Position numbers and translations under genes: made by a program. The notes under the pieces were generated by a model. It did not search any database, was not told where the DNA came from, and saw nothing but the letters and a program-made list of their open reading frames with translations. Below, piece by piece: positions 8,279 through 13,621 of a DNA stretch of 13,700 bases. How positions within the stretch are numbered: position 1 is the first letter of the stretch; each line of letters opens with the position of its first letter. Source of the DNA: Prevotella sp. UBA6994 (GTDB lineage Bacteria > Bacteroidota > Bacteroidia > Bacteroidales > Bacteroidaceae); the NCBI GenBank assembly GCA_002449845.1, contig DJXW01000004.1, forward strand, positions 1 to 13,700, written 5' to 3'.

Positions 8279-8316
8279 CAATGATGCAAGATTTTCTACT
8301 TCACGGCGTTTATAAT
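8279..8316 (+). repeat. Leader module, copy 1 (upstream of the BACON-like lipoprotein)
   Basis: This 38-base block, beginning CAATGATGCAAG and ending TTTATAAT, matches the block at 10617-10654 at 31 of 38 positions. All seven differences are transitions and there are no gaps. It ends 36 bases before the ATG, and the following sequence also shows partial similarity (ATTATCAACA versus ATTAGCAACA). No TAnnTTTG element is visible near this gene, so the block may hold a different kind of promoter or a 5' UTR element. Confidence 0.6.
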
Positions 8317-8352
8317 CTATATATATTATCAACATAAAAAAATTAAGAAACA

Positions 8353-9231
8353 ATGAAAAATATGAAGATTACTAAAATGGTGTTTATCATGCTTGCCGTT
8401 TTCACCCTCGCCTCTTGTGAAAAGACTGATCCTGTTGGGACACGAGACTCGATGGTTTGGAAAGCAGAAGTGCCAGTACAGATAACTGATGGCGTGTATG
8501 TTGTTTCCAGAAATGGAACTGAGCTTACCTTCTCTTGCCTGAACTATTCGCGCCCTTGGATGTTAATGGCATCATCATCAGATAGAGATTTTCCCCATGA
8601 CGAGAATGACTATCATACGATAACGGCTGATTGGTTTAAAGCAGAGATAAGCGGGAACAAGCTGAAAGTTAAATTTAATGCCAACGAAACAACTAAAGAA
8701 AGACCACTTCAGTTAGTAGTGACAGTGGGTGACCTTTTTTACACCTTTAAGTTCAAGCAATTCCGTTCGGATGTAAAGGGCGACTGCCAGATAAGGTATT
8801 CATTTTTCGGGGCAAGTCAAGACCTTCTGAATTTCTATGATATTTCCGTTGAATATCTTGATGCCAACTGCCAGCAGCAAACAGAGGTAATAGCCGAAAA
8901 TCAATGGTCGTATGAGCCCCTACCCTTATCCGTCATCAATGCACCAGAGGAATTCAAGTGCAAGATTGTTGCTACACGAAAAAAAGATCTCCCGAAATTG
9001 ACAGACGACTTTTATGAGATAGGCTACGGAATCAGTTCGCATGTCCGTTTCCTCAATGCCAAAGGTGAGGAAGTTTATCAAGCAAAACAAAGCCAGCCAA
9101 GTTCTTTTACTTGGCAGGCTGACAAGGCTGGAATGCAGAAATTTCTGGATGCCACGCCTGAAATTGAGATAGAAGACTTTTCGTTGAAGATTGACAAGTC
9201 TGACATGATAGAAAGATTGACCCAACAATAA
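8353..9231 (+). CDS. Lipoprotein with a BACON-like domain, unknown function
   Basis: 292-aa predicted lipoprotein. Seen: a signal peptide with lipobox LASC (lipidated Cys22), so it is membrane-anchored and probably outside the cytoplasm. Residues about 35-135 look like a BACON-type Ig-like domain: a tryptophan (DWFKAEISGNKLKVKFNAN) followed by strands ending in a VTVGDLFYTFKFKQ-like element, where BACON domains end in a conserved Gln. The rest (about 140-292) is not recognised; it has alternating hydrophobic strands and a charged C-terminus. The ATG at 8353 is chosen for its signal peptide; a second Met lies at residue 4. The gene ends in a strong terminator and is preceded by the leader module shared with the lipoprotein at 10688. 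BACON domains are usually thought to bind carbohydrate or mucin, but no ligand can be assigned here. Confidence 0.78.
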   Translation: MKNMKITKMVFIMLAVFTLASCEKTDPVGTRDSMVWKAEVPVQITDGVYVVSRNGTELTFSCLNYSRPWMLMASSSDRDFPHDENDYHTITADWFKAEISGNKLKVKFNANETTKERPLQLVVTVGDLFYTFKFKQFRSDVKGDCQIRYSFFGASQDLLNFYDISVEYLDANCQQQTEVIAENQWSYEPLPLSVINAPEEFKCKIVATRKKDLPKLTDDFYEIGYGISSHVRFLNAKGEEVYQAKQSQPSSFTWQADKAGMQKFLDATPEIEIEDFSLKIDKSDMIERLTQQ

Positions 9232-9233
9232 CA

Positions 9234-9280
9234 AGCATCAACAAGGCGGTCATTGCCTTGTTGATGCTATCTCTGTTTTT
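9234..9280 (+). terminator. Strong Rho-independent terminator
   Basis: Perfect 14-bp stem (agcatcaacaaggc 9234-9247 / gccttgttgatgct 9255-9268) with a 7-nt loop, then a run of T after 9275. It starts 2 bases after the lipoprotein stop and separates it from the convergent gene ending at 9280. Confidence 0.92.
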
Positions 9281-9669
9281 TACAAGAGTTTGATGATATA
9301 TTCCACGTCCTTGCCCTCATAGAAGCGAGGCTCGAAAAGAGGACGGTAGCTGAAATCGGCAAAGCGGAAAAGCTGCAAGGCGCAGAACTGATGATCATCA
9401 CTCAGACATACTTCCAAGCGGAAGTTGCCATTGGCACCTGTTGCAGGTTTGCCCTTATGCTCGATGTCGGCAACCATCTTGTCGAGTGGCATGTCCAGCA
9501 GACGTCCAACATTTTCACCGTCTGATGGTGAATATTCCAACACAATCACCTTGACAGGACTGCCCGTAGGCGTGTAGATAGCTTTGGTGGAAAACAATGA
9601 TTTCTTGATAGTGATATGATGATATGCGGCTACGGCATCAGCCATAACCAAGCTTTTGATACTTGACAT
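9280..9669 (-). CDS. Small hypothetical protein (129 aa)
   Basis: I do not recognise this gene. Seen: 129 aa with no signal peptide or membrane segment, so probably cytoplasmic. It reads as a compact alpha/beta protein: an N-terminal helix (SLVMADAVAAYHHITI), strands around residues 38-47 (SPVKVIVLEYSP), a helix near 56-70, then strands and an aromatic, Phe/Tyr-rich stretch (LQLFRFADFSYRPLFEPRFY) near 100-117. It follows the minus-strand gene ending at 9740 after a 70-nt gap and has no clear promoter of its own, so co-transcription with that gene is likely. An 11-bp inverted repeat in the gap includes its start codon, which suggests translation may be gated by RNA structure. Confidence 0.65.
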   Translation of the reverse strand: MSSIKSLVMADAVAAYHHITIKKSLFSTKAIYTPTGSPVKVIVLEYSPSDGENVGRLLDMPLDKMVADIEHKGKPATGANGNFRLEVCLSDDHQFCALQLFRFADFSYRPLFEPRFYEGKDVEYIIKLL

Positions 9670-9739
9670 AGTTGTTGTATTTAATAAATAATAATGTGAA
9701 TTAAATTGTTGTGTGTCCCTGAAAAAGTCAACAACTATG
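9667..9739 (-). promoter_or_regulatory. Inverted repeat that pairs with the start codon of the 129-aa gene
   Basis: CAACAACTATG at 9729-9739 and CATAGTTGTTG at 9667-9677 are exact reverse complements, 51 nt apart. In the minus-strand mRNA one 11-bp arm lies just past the stop of the upstream gene. The other arm covers the ATG (9669-9667) and the 8 bases before it. Formation of the stem would hide the start codon. Confidence 0.55.
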
Positions 9740-10144
9740 CTAACGAATAATATGCCTCAGAGCGATGACATAGTAATCGCACGAGGCGGACAGGCAGAAC
9801 GGTGCCGTCTCCAAACGGCATCTGCTGTCGAAATAAGAATGGAGTGGTTTGACGATATGTTGCCTGACAACGCTAAATGGCTGTGTCAGTGTTCGTTCGC
9901 TCCTTGAACCATGTGTAGGCAGGATGCGTTGAGGGCGCGACGAACAGATGCGATACAATTGCGTAGCATCGGTCAGCGTGGCATCGTGGCGTTGTTGCCG
10001 TTGTGGAGACATGACCGACGATTCGGTGCGCTCTGAGTGTTTCTGTTCTGGCACAACATTCTCTTCCTGACAGTTCGTCACAACCATCAAGAATATAGCA
10101 AATAATGCCGTAAAGAACCATGTAAAACAATGCACCCTCTTCAT
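9740..10144 (-). CDS. Small membrane-targeted hypothetical protein with a YRICSSRPQR motif
   Basis: 134-aa protein that I cannot assign to a named function, though the motif resembles small hypothetical proteins I associate with Bacteroidales genomes. Seen: a positively charged start (MKR) and one hydrophobic segment at about residues 7-24 ending VVTNC. This could be a signal anchor or an atypical lipobox, since Asn just before Cys25 is unusual. A polar, Ser/Gln-rich linker follows, then YRICSSRPQRILPTHG (64-79), and a C-terminal part rich in Arg, Tyr and Cys (ETAPF..SASCDYYVIALRHIIR). A start 48 bases further upstream is possible, but the ATG at 10144 is fixed by a -7 element 8 bases before it. 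It is followed after 70 nt by the 129-aa gene, probably in one transcript. Confidence 0.6.
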   Translation of the reverse strand: MKRVHCFTWFFTALFAIFLMVVTNCQEENVVPEQKHSERTESSVMSPQRQQRHDATLTDATQLYRICSSRPQRILPTHGSRSERTLTQPFSVVRQHIVKPLHSYFDSRCRLETAPFCLSASCDYYVIALRHIIR

Positions 10145-10152
10145 TCTGCCTG

Positions 10153-10160
10153 CAAAGATA
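10153..10160 (-). promoter_or_regulatory. -7 promoter element of the 134-aa gene
   Basis: On the minus strand TATCTTTG matches TAnnTTTG and lies 8 bases before the ATG at 10144, giving a nearly leaderless transcript. No good TTTG is found at the -33 distance. Confidence 0.55.
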
Positions 10161-10358
10161 GGCATTTTTCTTCGGAAATAAATGTAAACCACAAGAAATA
10201 TCCTGTCACCTGCCTATGATTTGTTGATAAACGAAAAAATCAACCGCACCATCTGAGGCAATGAAAGACGATTGGAAGGGTGATTGGACAACCAAACCTC
10301 ATATCCGCTAAAATATATAAAAGGTGAGGGGTATGTATCACTTCTCAACATTTTGCAC

Positions 10359-10366
10359 TACCTTTG
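10359..10366 (+). promoter_or_regulatory. -7 promoter element upstream of the structured region
   Basis: TACCTTTG matches TAnnTTTG on the plus strand. No TTTG is found at the -33 distance, but an imperfect inverted repeat (TGAGGGGT...ACTTCTCA, 10325-10347) lies there and could be an activator site. Transcription from about 10372 would run through the hairpin. Confidence 0.45.
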
Positions 10367-10450
10367 CAAACGGATTTCGCAGAAAAAGCGGTTTCCAAAT
10401 AACATTGTGGGCTAAAATGGCGTTCGCTATCTCATTCGAAGACCTCGAAA

Positions 10451-10549
10451 TGTAGGAAATTTCAAGGAATAATAGTCAGAGAATAGATAAGGTGGACGTT
10501 CACGTATAGCGTGGGCAGAACTTATCTGACTATTATGGCACTTCCTACA
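10451..10549 (+). ncRNA. Long hairpin, candidate structured RNA or leader element
   Basis: Nested arms: TGTAGGAA (10451-10458) pairs with TTCCTACA (10542-10549), 8 bp. Inside it, ATAATAGTCAGA (10469-10480) pairs perfectly with TCTGACTATTAT (10525-10536), 12 bp. A further inner match, AGATAAG (10485-10491) with CTTATCT (10521-10527), partly competes with the 12-bp stem. The apical loop contains CACGTATAGCGTG, which can form a 4-bp stem. No Rfam family is recognised: it lacks the signatures of tmRNA, SRP RNA, RNase P RNA and group II introns. Strand is assumed from the upstream -7 element. Confidence 0.5.
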
Positions 10550-10616
10550 GCCACGAGGGAAAGATGAAGGATGTTCACGCTTCCTTTATGCCCTATAATT
10601 AAGAACATTTAACGCC

Positions 10617-10654
10617 CAATGATACAGGATTTCCTGCTTCACAACATTTATAAT
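10617..10654 (+). repeat. Leader module, copy 2 (upstream of the second lipoprotein)
   Basis: This 38-base block, CAATGATACAGG to TTTATAAT, aligns without gaps to 8279-8316 with seven transitions and no transversions. It ends 33 bases before the ATG at 10688. The same placement before two lipoprotein genes suggests a shared promoter, operator or 5' UTR element. Confidence 0.6.
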
Positions 10655-10687
10655 AGTAGAAACATTAGCAACAGAATAGATAAAGAA

Positions 10688-11284
10688 ATGAGAACAACGA
10701 AAACTTGGAGAAACATCTTTGTGATGTGCGCTGCATTGCTCTCTCTCGCCTCTTGCAGCAGCGACGATGAAGAAGTAAGACAAGAATACCAACCAGCCCA
10801 CCGGTCGGCCATATTCAACGGAGTGAAATTGGTGCTGACGGATGAAGACGGCAACAACCTTGGCGGTCAGACCGAAATGTTCAGTACACTGAGGATCTAT
10901 GGCAACCTATCGAAGCAATACGTTTTGCCTGAAAGACTAACACAGGATGGGATAACATATATCAAGTTCAATGCCGACCTGCCAGACGAACGATATATCA
11001 ACTACAATAAAGACAAGCACTTCGGTACAGGAACATCCACGATGACCATTACTGTAGATGGGAAAACAGCACATCTGACATTCGCTTTTGAAACTATCGA
11101 CAATAGCAATCGGGAACAGATATATGGGGGTAATGCTATCCACATCAAAGGTGCAAAACTTGGCAACAAGGCCATTGCTAACGAAGAGAACGGCGATATG
11201 GTGGTCGTGCTTATAGTTGACGAAGATAGGCTTTCCCTCTCAGATGAAGTTCCCATTCCAGAGAAACCACAGCAACCAGCCTGA
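10688..11284 (+). CDS. Lipoprotein of unknown function (198 aa)
   Basis: Predicted lipoprotein; family not recognised. Seen: signal peptide MRTTKTW...LLSLASC with lipidated Cys23, then the acidic SSDDEE stretch common after the lipidation Cys in exported Bacteroidota lipoproteins. The mature part (about 38-185) is beta-rich: FNGVKLVLTDEDGNNLGG, then STMTITVDGKTAHLTFAFET, then GNAIHIKGAKLGNKA. It ends in a proline-rich tail (PIPEKPQQPA). The open frame extends upstream to an ATG at 10619, but that would place 23 residues before the signal peptide and run through the leader module, so 10688 is preferred. Its stop codon overlaps the first recognisable codons of the MACPF remnant in another frame. 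It may therefore have been the first gene of a lipoprotein-MACPF pair, or its true 3' end may have been altered by the same event. Confidence 0.7.
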   Translation: MRTTKTWRNIFVMCAALLSLASCSSDDEEVRQEYQPAHRSAIFNGVKLVLTDEDGNNLGGQTEMFSTLRIYGNLSKQYVLPERLTQDGITYIKFNADLPDERYINYNKDKHFGTGTSTMTITVDGKTAHLTFAFETIDNSNREQIYGGNAIHIKGAKLGNKAIANEENGDMVVVLIVDEDRLSLSDEVPIPEKPQQPA

Positions 11285-11949
11285 TTGCCGACGACCCACT
11301 GGAGGACAAGACTCATCTGGGGTCGGGCTATGATGTGACGGGAGCTTTTCTTAGCAACGATTGTCTGCGTGAGAACGTGATAGACCTGAGCAAGTTCGAT
11401 GACAGCGAAAAGCTGAATTTAGATGCTTTTAGTGGTTCGGGAACTCGGTTAGCGGAGTTGACAATGCATGGGGATTCCTCGATGGACTTCGCAAGGGATT
11501 GGGATTCGCACAGGAGGGCGAACCTGGCGATGTCTATTTTGCAGGCACGTTTACTGACAATTCGCTATTCAAAGAAAGCCAATACCCGCAATGCTGACCG
11601 TTTCACGGCAAGTATGTACCGCTGCATAAACGAAATATACCACCCTATATTCTCGAACATGACCTATCGCAAGACCACCAAGGACGGTGCACTCTCCTGC
11701 CAATGTCATGGTGGGGCTATTCAACAGCTTTCGGCAACCTTAGCTCGTTTTCCATTGTCTGCAGAAGAATCATCCGCTGCCATAGCCAACTGGTGGAATC
11801 AGTCATGCGAAGACAAAACCAACCTGTCGCTTGCCTGGTTGCAGGAAGACCACCTTATCCCCATCTACAAACTGGTGCCCGATGAGACCAAGAGGGCAGA
11901 AGTGCAACATGCCGTCAAGGCGTACATCCACAGCCACCAGTTGAACTAA
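11281..11949 (+). pseudogene. Decayed MACPF-domain gene (BSAP-like pore-forming protein remnant)
   Basis: Remnant of a MACPF (perforin-like) gene of the kind encoding Bacteroidales secreted antimicrobial proteins. Seen: in frame 1, HLGSGYDVTGAFLSNDCLRE, then VIDLSKF (11311-11397), closely resembling the N-terminal start of Bacteroidota MACPF domains. In frame 3 (11433-11594), a plausible continuation GNSVSGVDNAWGFLDGL, then VYFAGTFTDNSLFKE, ended by TGA at 11595. Back in frame 1 from about 11700 to 11949, NWWNQSCEDK and LIPIYKLVPDETKRAEV match the end of such domains. So there is at least one frameshift out and one back, no N-terminal signal peptide, and a missing middle; the recognisable parts total about 200 residues, whereas I expect more than 350. 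Frame 1 happens to stay open throughout and has a GTG at 11335, so an automatic caller would report a misleading 204-aa ORF. No promoter or start belongs to it. The family call rests on recalled motif similarity. Confidence 0.62.
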
Positions 11950-12057
11950 CCGAATAGAAAACGTATGAAAGCGAGGGGTATTTGAACATCTTCCTCATAC
12001 CACTGCCAAGTTCTTCTACGATTCCCATCTGCGAGTTTAGCACATATTATGTTAGAT

Positions 12058-12106
12058 AATAAAACACCAACGAGACAAACAAATAGAATTTGCTTATCTC
12101 GCTGGT
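12058..12106 (-). terminator. Terminator of the DUF2795 gene
   Basis: On the minus strand ACCAGCGAGA (12106-12097) pairs with TCTCGTTGGT (12075-12066) with one G-U pair. The stem continues through an AT-rich inner helix and is followed by GTTTTATTATC. Confidence 0.75.
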
Positions 12107-12134
12107 ATTAGTTGTTTAGACTCAAATATAAGCC

Positions 12135-12356
12135 TTAATACTCATCCTCGTTGAAAAGAAAATCTTCTTTTGTAGGATAATCAGGCCAAATGTCTTCAAT
12201 ACTTTCGTAAACATCACCTTCATCTTCTATCTCCTGTAAATTCTCTAATACTTCTAAAGGAGCAACCGAACGGATTGCATAATCAATCAATTCATCTTTG
12301 GTTGCTGGCCAAGGCGCATCCTCAAGTTTTGACGCAAGTTCTAATGTCCAATACAT
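12135..12356 (-). CDS. DUF2795 small acidic protein
   Basis: 73-aa cytoplasmic protein of the DUF2795 family, function unknown. Seen: the core fits the family's small helical fold, MYWTLELASKLEDAPWPATK then DELIDYAIRSVAPLEVLENL, followed by a strongly acidic C-terminal half (DIWPDYPTKEDFLFNEDEY). It has its own promoter, whose -33 part lies inside the 3' end of the adenosyltransferase gene, and its own terminator. It is thus a separate unit, although read-through from the genes upstream is possible. The length is normal for the family. Confidence 0.85.
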   Translation of the reverse strand: MYWTLELASKLEDAPWPATKDELIDYAIRSVAPLEVLENLQEIEDEGDVYESIEDIWPDYPTKEDFLFNEDEY

Positions 12357-12387
12357 AGCTAAATTGATTATAGTTTGAAATTTTGCG

Positions 12388-12417
12388 CAAAAATAGTAAA
12401 TATTTTTTTATTCACAA
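12388..12417 (-). promoter_or_regulatory. Promoter of the DUF2795 gene
   Basis: On the minus strand TTG (12417-12415) and TATTTTTG (12395-12388) are 19 bases apart, matching the Bacteroidota pattern. The -33 part overlaps the last codons of the gene ending at 12408. Confidence 0.7.
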
Positions 12418-12935
12418 GTATTTTGCCATTTTTTTTCAGTGATACCGTGTACAAAATTAATTTTTCTTGCTAAGATATAAAAATAATCGGAGATACGATT
12501 TAAAATACGAATGGAACTTGCATTAAAAGAAACATTATCTGTCAAAGAAACTACTCGTCTTTCAACACGTCTGCATACGCTTCTACAAATGTGTGCTTGT
12601 GCTGCCGCCATACATCCACCTGGTAAAATAAAGGAATGAAGTTGGGGCAATTCTGTTTGCATCAAATCAATTTCATGTTCTATTGTTAAACAATGTGATT
12701 CAAAATTGTAATTGTTATTAAAAAGAGATGAAGACAAATCGAAAAGTAAATTTTGGAGAAAATAAAGAAAATCTTTATTATGAGAATCGTCAATCATAGA
12801 AAGCAATAATCCTATATGACTATTAAGTTCATCCAATTCTCCTTCGACTTCTATCTGATAATTATCTTTTCTGACCTTCTCGCCAGATGGAAGTGAAGTA
12901 AAACCTTTATCTCCTAATTTAGTATATATATTCAT
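12408..12935 (-). CDS. pduO: PduO-type ATP:cob(I)alamin adenosyltransferase
   Basis: Cytoplasmic enzyme that transfers the adenosyl group of ATP to cob(I)alamin (or a corrinoid precursor) to make the coenzyme B12 form. Seen: 175 aa, all alpha-helical in character. The N-terminal ATP loop is YTKLGDKGFTSL (4-15), where most members have YTKTGDxGxT, so the first Thr is Leu. VEGELDELNSHIGL follows at 30-43, then FILPGG at 102-107. The catalytic block RSVCRRVERR spans 118-127 and NRISDYFYILAR spans 146-157. Arg118, Arg123, Glu125 and Asp150 have the same spacing as Arg186, Arg191, Glu193 and Asp218 of human MMAB, so the active site is intact. The ATG overlaps the stop of the upstream gene by 4 bp (ATGA), so translation is probably coupled. 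No riboswitch is seen. Confidence 0.92.
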   Translation of the reverse strand: MNIYTKLGDKGFTSLPSGEKVRKDNYQIEVEGELDELNSHIGLLLSMIDDSHNKDFLYFLQNLLFDLSSSLFNNNYNFESHCLTIEHEIDLMQTELPQLHSFILPGGCMAAAQAHICRSVCRRVERRVVSLTDNVSFNASSIRILNRISDYFYILARKINFVHGITEKKWQNTCE

Positions 12936-13510
12936 CTGAGTAATAACTTATAATGCTTTTTATTTCGATTATCAAAAAATATAAGACCACAATCAAGTAA
13001 ATCGAAAGTAACACTCACTCGCTCATTATCAATGATTGACTTCCAAAAAGAAGTCATTTCTTGTGAGCGATAAATATTTTCAATTATAATCAATGAATGT
13101 GGATTTGCCATCTGAACAAGTCGCTCGAAAAGATTGTAATCATCTTCATTTATACGGGCAATATCGAAAGTACTGATGTTGGGTAGATCAGAGGAAGTAA
13201 GGATGCGAACACGGTGACAAGCTGACTTAATATATTCTGAAAGTTGTTTTTCTGAGTTTTGAACAAAATCTATCCAGGTAAAAGGTTGTAAGTAATTGGT
13301 TATACGAAAATATAATTGGAACAAATTGATCGTTCTGTCAGATAATCCATTTACTTGATTCGCTAAATCAAAATAAGAATAATATGGTAACTTTTCGTTA
13401 ATTACATATTTTATAAAATAAAACGCAGAAGGAGATTGCACTCCAAATCCATAAGAAGATGGGATGCGCAAAAGATATTTTATAAAATAAAAGACTCTAT
13501 TCAAACTCAT
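12932..13510 (-). CDS. Methyltransferase-like protein lacking the SAM glycine motif
   Basis: 192-aa protein resembling a Bacteroidota group of short class I methyltransferase-like proteins. Seen: an N-terminal FIKYLLRI...GVQSPSAFYFI (8-33) like their 'YL.Y......HG.HSPF.Y' start. The C-terminal block IIIENIYRSQEMTSFWKSII (141-160) and VTFDLLDCGLIFF (167-179) are like their '.D.IYWS.EM..AW...' and 'VTIDLF..GIVFF' segments. The middle, where a Gly-rich SAM-binding loop and its acidic residue would be expected, is short and has no GxG (TWIDFVQNSEKQLSEY). The protein is shorter than I expect for the group, so it may be non-catalytic. It overlaps the adenosyltransferase start by 4 bp and is the first gene after the rRNA operon. 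Its own promoter is not clear. No signal peptide. Function unknown. Confidence 0.6.
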   Translation of the reverse strand: MSLNRVFYFIKYLLRIPSSYGFGVQSPSAFYFIKYVINEKLPYYSYFDLANQVNGLSDRTINLFQLYFRITNYLQPFTWIDFVQNSEKQLSEYIKSACHRVRILTSSDLPNISTFDIARINEDDYNLFERLVQMANPHSLIIIENIYRSQEMTSFWKSIIDNERVSVTFDLLDCGLIFFDNRNKKHYKLLLR

Positions 13511-13558
13511 TATCTATTTAACGGAATATACAATAGATTATTATTTGAAACAGCAAAC

Positions 13559-13596
13559 AAAAAAGGTCCCCGCAGGCTCATTCGTCTGCGGGGACC
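13559..13596 (-). terminator. rRNA operon terminator
   Basis: On the minus strand GGTCCCCGCAG (13596-13586) pairs perfectly with CTGCGGGGACC (13575-13565), an 11-bp GC-rich stem with a 10-nt loop. Six T follow (13564-13559). It lies about 25 bases beyond the 3' end of the 5S rRNA. Confidence 0.93.
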
Positions 13597-13621
13597 GACA
13601 GGGCTCTGTGCCCAGATGAGA

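Larger units (their letters stand above)
10193..10616. other. Non-coding interval with a promoter element and structured RNA potential
   Basis: No open frame here looks like a gene. The interval carries a plus-strand -7 element (10359-10366), several small hairpins (for example CATTCGA/TCGAAATG around 10434-10452, with one bulged base) and a long hairpin at 10451-10549. A final small hairpin, AAGGA/TCCTT, flanks a 10-nt loop around 10567-10586. Together these suggest either a small RNA or a structured 5' leader of about 315 nt for the lipoprotein gene at 10688. Confidence 0.55.

Noticed and set aside
9713..9907. Plus-strand 64-aa open frame
   Set aside because: It overlaps most of the 3' half of the minus-strand 134-aa gene, which has a promoter, a hydrophobic start and a distinctive motif.
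10451..10549. Retron, group II intron or insertion-sequence end
   Set aside because: No reverse transcriptase or transposase is nearby, no domain V motif is seen, and there are no target-site duplications.
10619..10687. Upstream ATG for the second lipoprotein
   Set aside because: It would put 23 residues before a clean lipoprotein signal peptide and translate the shared leader module.
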